From positions 15,252,440 to 15,316,439 of the forward strand of contig CP136061.1 in assembly GCA_032622095.1 (NCBI GenBank): DNA of 64,000 nucleotides, written 5' to 3'. The position numbers and the translations under genes were made by a program. This DNA is from Siphonodentalium dalli (Eukaryota; Mollusca; Scaphopoda; Gadilida; Siphonodentaliidae). A model generated the notes under the pieces. It saw only the letters and a list, made by a program, of their open reading frames with translations. It did no database searches and was not told where the DNA came from. Shown in pieces: positions 49,045 through 61,200 of the stretch (positions within the stretch are counted from its first letter, which is position 1; every line of letters begins with the position of its first letter).

Positions 49045-49990
49045 GTGACTCGATCCTATATACTCTGAGGCTCGATCCTATATACTCTGAGGCCCGATCC
49101 TATATACTCTGAGGCTCGATCCTATATACTCTGAGGCTCGATCCTATATACTCTGAGGCTCGAAAAGGATATACTCTGAGGCTCGAAAAGGATATACTCT
49201 GAGGCTCGAAAAGGATATACACTGAGGCTCGATCCTATATACTCTGAGGCTCGAAAAGGATATACTCTGAGGCTCGAAAAGGATATACTCTGAGGCTCGA
49301 AAAGGATATACTCTGAGGCTCGAAAAGGATATACTCTGAGGCTCGAAAAGGATATACTCTGAGGCTCGAAAGGGATATACTCTGAGGCTCGATCCTATAT
49401 ACTCTGAGGCTCGAAAAGGATATACCCTGAGGCTCGAAAAGGATATACCCTGAGGCTCGATCCTATATACTCTGAGGCTCGAAAAGGATATACTCTGAGG
49501 ATCGAAAAGGATATACTCTGAGGCTCGAAAAGGATATACTCTGAAGCTCGAAAAGGATATACTCTGAGGCTCGAAAAGGATATACTCTGAGGCTCGAAAA
49601 GGATATACTCTGAGGCTCGAAAAGGATATACTCTGAGGCCCGAAAATGATATACTCTGAGGCTCGATCCTATATACTCTGAGGCTCGAAAATGATATACT
49701 CTGAGGCTCGAAAAGGATATACTCTGAGGCTCGAGAATGATATACTCTGAAGCTCGAAAATGATATACTCTGAAGCTCGAAAAGGATATACTCTGAGGCT
49801 CGAGAAGGATATACTCTGAAGCTCGAAAAGGATATACTCGGAGGCTCGATCCTATATACTCTGAGGCTCGATCCTATATACTCTGAGGCTCGAAAGGAAA
49901 TATACTCTGAGGCTCGAAAAGGATATAATCTGTGGCTCGATCCTATATACTCTGAGGCTCGAAAAGGATATACTATGAGGGCTCGAACAA
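49045..49990. repeat. Minisatellite, 22/23-bp unit in two forms, about 41 copies
   Basis: Core TATACTCTGAGGCTCGA followed either by AAAGGA or by TCCTA. The two forms are interspersed in runs. Point variants (CCCTGAGG, CTGAAG, AAATGA) are also shared by neighbours. Intergenic, 1.2 kb upstream of the Notch-ligand start. Confidence 0.93.
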
Positions 49991-50167
49991 CCTTTATGTG
50001 TGCAGAACAAATGCGTTCTGTATACCTTGAGTGTATACCATATAAAATACACATTTTATTTGTTTTCTATTTTATGATATCTAGCATATTCATCACCCTA
50101 TGGTATATAAGTCCTGCCATTCGCGACCATGTTGGATCCATCCCACTCCTGTTCTGTGGTTTAAATG

Positions 50168-50275
50168 CTATACATGTCAAAGATCTGTAGGTGCATTCCA
50201 TATATGGAATTTTGAATATTCATGAATTCCATATATGGAACGCACCTCCAGAACTTTTACCTGTACGCGGAACGG
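50168..50275. mobile_element. Palindromic element C, copy 2
   Basis: GTGCATTCCATATATGGAAT at the left pairs with ATTCCATATATGGAACGCAC at the right around ATTCATGA. Same design as 9640-9772. Intergenic, between the two genes. Confidence 0.55.
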
Positions 50276-50491
50276 GAACTAGATGAAATCAATATGGCTG
50301 CGACTAAGTTATCTCGCCTATTATACCGTGTCATAGAATATATACGAAACCTTTAATTATAAAAAATAAAAAACATAAAAAACACACGACATTTTACTTG
50401 GCTTACAAGCCTCAATAATGTCCATTTGACTTGTAGCGGAAAAAGTAGTAAATTAATTACAATTATAATCTATATAGGCGGGTGTTGACTT

Positions 50492-50707
50492 GGTCACCAT
50501 CTTGAAAAATAGGATTAGCTTGATTTTTCGGCGTCGATTGGTAAGTGTCTCCCACACAGTTTCGTGGAGCAAGCCCTCCTTACTACAACTTCTTGTCGCT
50601 CCAGTTATGATTCTTGCGGCTTCGTATTCGATTTCTTCTAGTTCGATAGCTTCTTCGTTGCTACAGGTGTCCCAAACTGAGGAGGCCTACTCCAGGACAG
50701 GACGAAT
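50492..50707 (-). pseudogene. LINE reverse transcriptase C-terminal fragment
   Basis: A 72-codon stretch reads IRPVLE-stop-ASSVWDTC, then EEIEYEAARIITGATR and WETLTNRRRKIKLILFFKM. This is the conserved C-terminal thumb-side region of jockey/CR1-like reverse transcriptases (IRPxLEYAS.VWD ... EAARIVTG). The Tyr codon has become TAG, and no upstream catalytic domain is adjacent. It lies between the two genes. Confidence 0.8.
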
Positions 50708-51414
50708 AAATGATAAATATAGTATTTATAGTCACCCCCTGTCAAGGTTTAATTTATGCCTCCCTGTATATAAGTCAGCGATACTAATTTAATACATGGA
50801 TGGAAATGCTGGAATAACCTGTCACAGTGTGTCCATCTGCGAATTATTGGAAGGGATCAATTATAAAAACTTAACATGTTGACATCAATTAACAAGTTGT
50901 CTTGAGTGATAAATCATGCATGTTTAAAACATGATATACCATGTTAAATCGTGTTATAATCATGATGTATCATGGTTTTATGTCTGATTCGTTTGACCTC
51001 GACCTGATAATAATGTTTCGAGTTCAGAGAAGGATGGTTTCTCTTCTTAGAATGTACAGTCGGCTTCTGTATGTAGCTGGTATAAGCGAGATCACTGGGT
51101 CGCGGCCGTATTTGATGCATCCCGTGGCTTCAGAGATTCTTCCAGCACCGGTATGATATCCAGGGCTGAATTGACACAGGGAGTACCATTGTATAGGTGC
51201 GTTGATCCTAATGGGGAACGTAAAATTATATTATCTTATATGAGCAATAAAGAGCGTTATACTAATCCTCTTAAACGACATTTAAGACAATTGGTACACA
51301 TGGGTCACCTGGTCATGGAATATGCGCTTTTGTCTTGAGATGACTTACGAATTCTGATTCAAAAGTATTCAATTGGCTTCAGATTGGGTTGAGAAGATTT
51401 AAGAAGAAGAAAAA

Positions 51415-51500
51415 GATGATGATGATGGTGGTGGTGGTGGTGGTGATGATGGTGATGATGATGATGATGACGATGATGATGATGATGATGACGACGACGA
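51415..51500. repeat. GAT/GGT trinucleotide repeat
   Basis: GATGATGGTGGTGGTGGT-type run in intergenic DNA, 600 bp upstream of TUSC2. It gives artefactual poly-Met and poly-Ile frames. Confidence 0.9.
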
Positions 51501-52079
51501 CGACGATAATGATGATGTTAATGACGATTACCTTAATGCCGACTGAGACGCAAAGCGCCCCCTCCCGGTCCAAGCATTGCGATGATGAAGAAGACAACAT
51601 TGTAACGACAACGATGATGATGATGAGTTTCCAACCTGAAATTTCCACCTGTTGAAAATGCTGACCATAAATAAGGATGTCAGATACCCCTATTAGGCCC
51701 ATGCTACAACGCCTCTGTCGCGGTGACGGTGATGGTGATGATTACCGGCATGGTAAACGGTCTTAATAATAGACCGGAATGTGTATTACGCACACCCGCC
51801 TGTAGATTACCTCCCCTGTTCTAGTACATCGAAAATTGGTGATGGGGTCATACGTACAGTTTATTTGACTCAAATCTTGTTCGGGACGAGTTAATATATT
51901 GAAGCCTTATTCGCGACTATGACTATACGATGCTAATAGTGTTTGTCTTCTCGCTTGATTCAATATATCGACATGAATAGTGCACAATCATGAATTTAAT
52001 CAATTTGATTGAAACTAAAATTTATGTGAAAATTGCAAGATTCTGGAACCGAATTTAGACCTGTTGTGAATGCACCAGT

Positions 52080-52222
52080 ATGGGTCAACGAGTATCAAAT
52101 TTAGCAAAGAAGGTTGCTAGTCCTGTGACAAACTATGTTTTTCCAAGTAATAGTTCAACGACTTCTGATGATTTTAAATCCAACGCATTGATGGCAACAC
52201 CATTTGTTTTTACACGACAAGG
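52080..52222 (+). CDS. TUSC2: TUSC2 exon 1: myristoylation site and N-terminal region
   Basis: ATG at 52080, donor CAAGG|GTAAGG; 143 nt, phase 2 out. It encodes MGQRVSNLAKKVASPVTNYV, a serine-rich stretch, and the conserved end ATPFVFTRQ-G (human PPFVFTRRG). The ATG was chosen because the family needs Gly2 and Ser6 for myristoylation and the length matches. Confidence 0.95.
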
Positions 52223-55200
52223 GTAAGGACTGATTCATAATATATGTATCGCATAATTATTTAATGCCAAGGGCTCGGGTTATTACATTTTCAGATTTTT
52301 TTTGCAGTTTTGGACCAGGAATGGCAATCTCACACGACTTCCCCGTCAAGAACATTTTGGGCTGAAGTTTGTTAGATAGTGCCGTCCACCTCCCCCAAGC
52401 CCACCCACCCTACAAGTGATTTTTCCTATAGTGTTTTTGAAACGTGTCTCTTTGTGGTGTCATTCTTTTGGTATGCCCGTTATTTAGTAAAGGTGATTTT
52501 TTACTAAATAACGGGTATGTTAGAGTTACATTTCTTAGAAAAACTCAAAACATTGGGCGACAAATTTTCTCGACGGGGAAGTCGTATGATATTGCCCCAG
52601 GAATCAGTCTATTCAAACAAGAGAAATAATCACTTTGAGTGAGTGCAAATAGACAGAAGGGCAATATCATACGACTTCCCCGTCGTCGCCCAACGTTTTG
52701 AGTTTTTCAAAGAAACATAACTCTAATATTCCCGTTATTTAGTCAAATCTTACCTTTACTAAATAACGGGCACACCAAAAGAATGACGCCACAAAGAGAC
52801 GCGTTTCAAAAACACTTTTGGAAAGAACACTTGTAGGGTGGGTTGGCTTGGGGGAGGTTGGCGGCACTTTAAAACAAACTTCAGCCCAAAATTTACTTGA
52901 CGGGGAAGTCGTGTGAGATTGCCGACAGAAGAGTCGCAGAAACATGTAGGGTCATTCCACGCGTGACTGCAGGCCTGTCCATATGAAAAATTGACGAGGG
53001 CTACAAAATTGCCCACGTGAACCTCAGTGACGAGTGCTAATAGCCCTCGTGATTTATTCATGCTATTTGCTTAGCCAGATATACTCCAAAAGGAACAGAC
53101 CAGACTGGAGAATGTATTTGTATGTTATCAATAAAGTTGTTCAATCTTATTTTGAGTGTTTATGTTTGCCTACCCCTGGGATTGTTACACTGACCAACAT
53201 CAAATTGATATGTTGTGTTTGATACTACGTTAGGTAAATGTAGGTAACCTAGGTAAGTGTAGTTATGGAAATGGTTATGGTTTAGAAAGCAAACATTGAC
53301 AAATTTGGAGGGTTTGAACATTGATATTATAAATTTAACAGAATGATTGATTGAAAATTATTTGAAACGAGGGAACTCAGGATCATGTTAAAACAAAATT
53401 TCAAAATTATGACATATCTGGGATTATCTGGCAATGTGTTATGCCACCAGCAAAGTTTTATATTCATTCATACTTTCCCGTGGCATGTTGATCTCAATCG
53501 ATCACAGTGGCGTGCACATATTTTACACCACACGCGTTCTATAAAATCCCGCCCGTTTGCGTTAACAATATCATAGCCAATCTGGCCTCCAGTATTCCAT
53601 CCTTCGAAAGTTTTTAACTGAACGTGGCAGCCTTTTTGATCAGCCATTATTGCATTATAGTTAATTTGGCTCCCTGAATAGAGTCACAGCTCAACTATGG
53701 ACAGAGCCCCAGTTCAAAACATGTGGAAGGTGCAGGCATGTAAAAATAGCAAGCAGATTCAGTTATCAAAGTGCCGACGATGCTGACGTAATACCGAGTC
53801 ATGTATGACGAGCACGTGTTGCAGGAAGAGCACGGGGTGTTAAACTCATGACACTGTCTAGAAACATCAAAGAACACAGATGCCGACGATGACGTTCGTC
53901 CCATTTGACCCGACTGGCTTCAATCAGATTGTCTTAAACCCTGACTTGCCATTTAAAGCACATTGATTTTGAAAGCCGACGCGGGCGAAACTGTCGCACG
54001 CGTGTAATCGAAAATACGCGGGCTGCACGCGGGCTATCGAAATCGCCCGCGTAAAATGACAGGCCTGTGACTGACACAATAATTTTACATATATTCTTAT
54101 ATAAATCCACATTGCAACTTATAATTCTTCAATTGATTTATCTATATGATTAAGCTGATCTGTATCCTCATAGACATACATGTAGAACAATACAACTTTT
54201 TGGTCTTTTCACAACAAATTTTCTTGAAACTACTAAATACATGCCATGACTGACGCAACAGAAACATGGGTTTTTCAGGCTATTATCGGTTGACCATTTT
54301 CTTTCTCAATCTGACAGTATTGAGATCAAATTATTGTTTCCTTTCAACCTTTGGGCAGAGAATAAATAAAAAAAATTGTACCATTAGGCCAAAACAAAAT
54401 GAATGCGTGTTTCCCGTAACCCGACCGACCGTCTTCAAAACCCCCCGACCCAAGTTCATTTTATTGGTTTTAAATAAAAAAAATCAATCTAAAAACCGAC
54501 CGACCGCACTGATAACCAAACTGTGTACGCGTGTTTCCATTTTATCTGATTCACCTCATGAAATAAATTATATCATTGATATATTTATATATTTTTCCCA
54601 AAGCCACATCATCACTCTAACGGAAAGTCAAATTATGACCTGACGCAATATCACGAGTTATGGTTCCTCTTCGCTGACCGGAAGCACATGTTTGTGTTGA
54701 TATTGAGTATTATATTATTTGCATAATTTTGTAAATAAACATCGTAAATTCCGGGGCCCGTTATGGATCATTTCTTATGACTAGTATTGATATTTTTCGA
54801 CGTCAATGCATGCCATGGCATTCCACTTTTCCTGTATAAACAGGTCAGGTGTGTACTCGATTCTTGTATCCAGGTGAAGGGTCTACTCCATTATGGCCAG
54901 GCTGCAAGGATGGTGGTTCCAATGGTGGTTCCAATGCAGGGCTGATGCCTGTTGTGGCCAAGCCACATGGCAAGGCAGTGCCTGTTTCAGGTTTATTAAA
55001 GTAATTTTAGTAAACTGTCTACTGTTATCTGTTTTATATGTTTCCCCTCAATATATCAGTTTTATCACCAATTTGTTGGTTGCTCTGGTCATTGTATGGT
55101 GTTTGATGGTGGTTAGGCATGGCCCACACGAGACCATAACAAAATAAAATGAAAAGCCTACCGCCCGCCCCTATTTTTTTTGGGCTCGTTACGGGAAACA

Positions 55201-58200
55201 CGCATTCATTTTGTTTTGGCCTTATCATAATATAATGGAGGGATATCACTGTGAACAACACCAGTAGTGTGACTGATGCAGCCATGACTGACTCAAAAGA
55301 TTTGTCCGATGTTTGTTTTGACAAATTTGGGTCCTACATACACAAATGTATCTCACTGAGATTCATACATATTTATACTTAAAATGACTTTACCTCAATA
55401 TATTCTCCCAGTGTGTTCACCCCAAGGCATCATGAAAGTTGACACCAATAAACCTGTCACCACTCTAGCATCAGGTGGACAAGTTCGGGTCCGACAAATG
55501 GAAAGACATTCCTGCATGATTCAAACACAGCATATACCGGTATGTATCGGTTTAACTTGGTTTGCACAGTGCTTGATTAAATTATATTTCCTGCTGCTCT
55601 TTGTGCAAAGTTGCAGGCACATGCTCTCCCAGTGTGTTCACCCCAAGGCACAGTGCTTGATTAAATTATAATTCCTGCTGCTCTTTGTGCAAAGTCGCAG
55701 GCACATGCTCTCCCAGTGTGTTCATCCCAAGGCACAGTGCTTGATTAAATTATAATTCCTGCTGCTCTTTGTGCAAAGTTGCAGGCACATGCTCTCCCAG
55801 TGTGTTCACCCCAAGGCACAGTGCTTGATTAAATTATAATTCCTGCTGCTCTTTGTGCAAAGTTGCAGGCACATGCTCTCCCAGTGTGTTCACCCCAAGG
55901 CACAGTGCTTGATTAAATTATAATTCCTGCTGCTCTTTGTGCAAAGTCGCAGGCACATGCTCTCCCAGTGTGTTCACCCCAAGGCACAGTGCTTGATTAA
56001 ATTATAATTCCTGCTGCTCTTTGTGCAAAGTTGCAGGCACATGCTCTCCCAGTGTGTTCACCCCAAGGCACAGTGCTTGATTAAATTATAATTCCTGCTG
56101 ATCTTTGTGCAAAGTTGCAGGCACATGCTCTCCCAGTGTGTTCACCCCAAGGCACAGTGCTTGATTAAATTATAATTCCTGCTGCACTTTGTGCAAAGTT
56201 GCAGGCACATGCTCTCCCAGTGTGTTCACCCCAAGGCACAGTGCTTGATTAAATTATAATTCCTGCTGCACTTTGTGCAAAGTTGCAGGCACATGCTCTC
56301 CCAGTGTGTTCACCCCAAGGCACAGTGCTTGATTAAATTATAATTCCTGCTGCTCTTTGTGCAAAGTCGCAGGCACATGCTCTCCCAGTGTGTTCACCCT
56401 AAGGCACAGTGCTTGATTAAATTATAATTCCTGCTGCTCTTTGTGCAAAGTTGCAGGCACATGCTCTCCCAGTGTGTTCACCCCAAGGCACAGTGCTTGA
56501 TTAAATTATAATTCCTGCTGCTCTTTGTGCAAAGTCGCAGGCACATGCTCTCCCAGTGTGTTCACCCCAAGGCACAGTGCTTGATTAAATTATAATTCCT
56601 GCTGCTCTTTGTGCAAAGTTGCAGGCACATGCTCTCCCAGTGTGTTCACCCCAAGGCACAGTGCTTGATTAAATTATAATTCCTGCTGCTCTTTGTGCAA
56701 AGTCGCCGGCACATGCTCTCCCAGTGTGTTCACCCCAAGGCACAGTGCTTGATTAAATTATAATTCCTGCTGCTCTTTGTGCAAAGTCGCAGGCACATGC
56801 TCTCCCAGTGTGTTCACCCCAAGGCACAGTGCTTGATTAAATTATAATTCCTGCTGCTCTTTGTGCAAAGTTGCAGGCACATGCTCTCCCAGTGTGTTCA
56901 CCCCAAGGCACAGTGCTTGATTAAATTATAATTCCTGCTGATCTTTGTGCAAAGTTGCAGGCACATGCTCTCCCAGTGTGTTCACCCCAAGGCACAGTGC
57001 TTGATTAAATTATAATTCCTGCTGCTCTTTGTGCAAAGTCGCAGGCACATGCTCTCCCAGTGTGTTCACCCCAAGGCACAGTGCTTGATTAAATTATAAT
57101 TCCTGCTGCTCTTTGTGCAAAGTCGCAGGCACATGCTCTCCCAGTGTGTTCACCCCAAGGCATCATGAAAGTTGACACCCCTAAATAACCTGTCACTTTC
57201 CTGGTATGAGGTGGACGAGACCTAAAGTAAATATACCATGCTGGGGACCCATTCCTGGTATCAGGTGGACGAGACCTAAAGTAAATATGTCATGCTGGGG
57301 ACCCATTCCTGGTATCAGGTGGACGAGACCTAAAGTAAATATGCCATGCTGGGGACCCATTCCTGGTATGAGGCGGACGAGACCTAAAGTAAATATGTCA
57401 TGCTGAGGACCCATTCCTGGTATCAGGTGGACGAGACCTAAAGTAAATATGTCATGCTGGGGACCCATTCCTGGTATGAGGTGGACGAGACCTAAAGTAA
57501 ATATGTCATGCTGGGGACCCATTCCTGGTATGAGGTGGACGAGACCTAAAGTAAATATGCCATGCTGGGGACCCATTCCTGGTATCAGGTGGACAAGACC
57601 TAAAGTAAATATGCCATGCTGGGGACCCATTCCTGGTATCAGGTGGACAAGACCTAAAGTAAATATGCCATGCTGGGGACCCATTCCTGGATAACTCAAA
57701 CACCACATGTATCACTTACACTTGATTTGTGCAGTATTATAGTTCCTGCTGCTCTTGAGTAATAAAAGTGTCTCGCTTATTGAGTGACATATACGGTAAT
57801 CAGATGTCCTTACCATCACTTTACTCAGTACATTGTCTTATTGAGTGACATATAGGGTAATCAGATGTCCTTACCATCACTTTACTCAGTACATTGTCTT
57901 ATTTGGAATTCTTCAACAATTTATCACAAAATTTACCAAAATGGCTCAAACAACTGAAGAATGACATTTTAGCTAAACGAAGAAAACAACTCAAAGAACA
58001 TTCTAGCTATACAAAGATAAAAATAAAGAAGCCCCAAGAAAACAATCCACCAGTAAAGGGTGGCACATTCATAAACAATCCACCAGTAAAGGGTGGCACA
58101 TTCATAAACAATCCACCAGTAAAGGGTGGCACATTCATAAACAATCCACCAGTAAAGGGTGACACATTCATAAACATTTCCGACTTGTGTACCGGTATTG

Positions 58201-61200
58201 GTGAATATGATGGACATTATTTCCCCGTAGAATTTCAATCTATTTAGAATGAAAGTTGTGAGCAAAATGAGGTCTCGGTACTATATATAGAGAGAGGATT
58301 GTGAAAAAACTCAAATATTGAACCATGCATATCCAGTGTAGAGTGACAATCTGACATTTATGTTTAAAGTGTTTTATTCACTGATATATATTGGATTTTA
58401 TGCTGTGGTCATATTAAAAATGACAAACTTGATTATTGGGAGTCTCATAAATTCAGTAAGAAAAGAAATAATAGCAGTTATTTTTCTAAATTCAAACCAA
58501 AAAGATATGATTATTATCACTATGACTTGCATGGTGCCTGACAAATGAGTTTCCCTTAAATTGACACACATCCTATTGAAATTCATAATATTCTAATGAC
58601 TCTATGTTTGTGACTGACGCAACATGGTTTAACTGACGTAACACATGACTGACGCAACAATTTTGAGGACCCTTCTACTACTAATTAAGAATTGGGCCCC
58701 CACATTTTCCTCCTCATGGTGATAGTATATACCCAAGAGTGGAAGATTGTGGGAGGTTATAAATCTATAACCTTTTATAAAGTTCTGGTAACAATAATAA
58801 TGGCAACAATTCTCACCACCCGACATCGAACTGCTCTGAAGCACAAGAAAACATACATTCACCATAAGTTCATAACAGACATAAATAATTGACAGAGTAT
58901 GATCCATTATGTCAACACCTTATCGGAAAATCATTAGTCAAATTCCTATTTTCTTTTACTGTGTATTCCAAAAAACTCACATATTGACCAATTTGGAGCG
59001 TACAATTTGTCGCTGAACAAGAACCTCTGTTAAAAAAGACACAGGTTATGTACCGGTATCAGCAGGTATCAGGGGAAAATATTATATCCAGTCAAGTTCA
59101 ATATTCTCTCAACAAGATGAGATAATTATCATCTCCATGATGTAATTCTGAAAATTTCACCTTGGTGTCCAGTTCTATATGAAATGACCCTTCACAGATT
59201 ACAGCTAGATAGCCATTTTCATTCACTAAAGGGGGGGGGGGGGTTGGTAAGCAAAATTTTTGTATGAGTACTAGTACTGGTGCAGAACAAGTCTAAAATT
59301 AATAATTGAGTCATAATAATGTCCAAGTATAGTGTATATATCTGAATATTATACCATGTTTGACCTTTTAAATGACATATATGTAGTTATTATGGGTACC
59401 GATATACCCAGAACTTGAAACATCACAACTAAATCCTTCCTCACACCCTACAGGCCACCTCCCTCATCCGATCATCACCAAACTTCATTCTGATCATCAG
59501 GGTGACCTCTAGATTGGAGCCATCCAAAAGTTTTTTAAATTACTGCCAGCAGCCATCTTGAATATCAAATTTGAATCCATCAGTGCACACTGCAGCCTGC
59601 ATTTATTGTTTTGAAATATAATAGGCATGTTTATGATCTTCTCTACATGTAGGTAGATGGGTACTATCAAATTTAAACACTTTTCGACGAAAAACATGGC
59701 CGTTGGCAGCTACATTGTGTATCTTGGATTTTACTCTTTGCATGACTAAATCCTTTGGCACACCTGCAGAACACATCCCTCATCTGATCATCACCACATT
59801 TCATAAGAATATTTTGGGTGACCACTAGATAGGTGCCACAGATAGGTGCCACAGAATACCGAAAAATCTCATGAATGTCTGGAAAGAAATATAGAATTTT
59901 CACGAGTGGCTACAAGCCACGAGTGATAATTCGATATTTCTTTCCAGTTACGAATGAGATGTTTTAGGTATTCAAACAAAAAACTGTAGGTATTCTTTTT
60001 ATCATATGCGGATTATTTAGGCTCAAATATAGAATTGTCTATTGATCATGCACCACCAAAGTCAAGTACATGTATTTTGATTTCTATAATTTTATTTCAG
60101 GTCTATGTATATTTATCAGGATGGAGATCTCACATACAAATTCTCTCTTTTTTCCCAGGTCTATGCATTTTGATCGGAATGGTGATCTCACATACATGTA
60201 CATGTATGAATTTTATCTTTTTGTCCAGGTCTGTATAATTATCGGGATGGTGATCTTCTTTTTTTTCAGGTCAATGTATTTTGATAGGGATGGTGATCTC
60301 ACATATGAATTTTATCTTTTTTTCCAGGTCTATGTATTTTGATCGGGACTGTGATCCCACACATGTTTTTATCTTTTTTTTCCCAGGTCAATGTATATTG
60401 ATCGGGATGGTGATATCATGCATGAATTCTATCTTTTTGTCCAGGTCTAAGCATTTTGATCGGGATGGTGATCTCACATACATTTATGAATTTTTGTTTT
60501 TTCCAGGTCTGTATTTTGATCGGGATGGTGATCTCACACATGAATTTTCTTATCAGGGATGGTGATCTCATACTAGTACATGTACATGTACTTGAATTCT
60601 ATAATTTTTTCCAGGTCTATGTATTTTGATCGGGATGGTGATCTCGCACATGAATTCTATGAAGAAGTTACAGATGGATCATCAAAAGTAATGAGGCGTG
60701 ACATGCAGATTATTTCACAGGTGATGAAAAAAGTCTAAAAGACGAGCCTAGGTTTAAAAATCTGCTGACTTATTAGTCTGAGAACACAGCTATTTTATTT
60801 GAATGGAATTAGGGTGACATAATTTTATATCAGGTCTTGTACTGGATTACATGCATCAGTCCGTCTGTCCATGTGTCTGTTTGAGTAAATATCTCAGCCA
60901 CAAAGAGCCATAGGCTGATGGATCTGAAAAAATTTGATAGGCTGATGGATCTGAATAAATTTGATATGGTGGTCCCCGTCGGGAGTGGTTTCATGAGAGG
61001 GCAGAAAAGCCACAGAACTCACATTTTCCATTCTAGAGTTGTCATTCATTGTTTATCTGGAAATAATGGTTTTCTGTCCATCTGCGCAGATACATGTATC
61101 TCAGCCATCGCTGATGAGATCTGAATCATATTTGGTCTGGATGTTAGCCATCGCTGATGAGATCTGAATCATATTTGGTCTGGATGTTAGCCATCGCTGA

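Larger units (their letters stand above)
47873..52079. other. Intergenic region between the two head-to-head genes
   Basis: Must contain the promoters and 5' UTRs of both genes, but no TATA box or initiator could be assigned with confidence. A likely 3' splice site for a 5' UTR intron of the Notch ligand is at 47879-47887 (minus strand). Contains the 22/23-bp array, palindromic element C copy 2, the LINE C-terminal fragment and a GAT repeat. Confidence 0.6.
52223..60614 (+). other. TUSC2: TUSC2 intron 1 (8.4 kb)
   Basis: Fold-back element, an inverse pair of GGCCAAAACAAAATGAATGC blocks (54386 and 55189) about 830 bp apart, the 84-bp and 54-bp arrays, the unknown frame at 57.9-58.25 kb, repeated TGACTGACGCAACA motifs (54245, 58610-58655), a G13 run (59230), a diverged tandem repeat at 59405-59900, and the exon 2 acceptor array. 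Confidence 0.8.

Noticed and set aside
49395-50054. 219-codon minus-strand frame
   Set aside because: Reads through the 22/23-bp minisatellite and shows no domain.
54886-55015. Frame GEGSTPLWPGCKDGGSNGG ... GKAVPV, at first considered the TUSC2 N-terminus
   Set aside because: The segment at 52080-52222 gives a myristoylation start, the exact PFVFTR block, a better donor and the right phase and length. The resemblance here is only Gly/Pro composition.
57193-57708. Frames on both strands over the 54-bp array (GMGPQHGIFTLGLVHLIP; RWTRPKVNMPCWGPIPG)
   Set aside because: The unit is a multiple of three and stop-free on both strands, so openness carries no information. The units lie in a degraded duplicate with stops at its edges.
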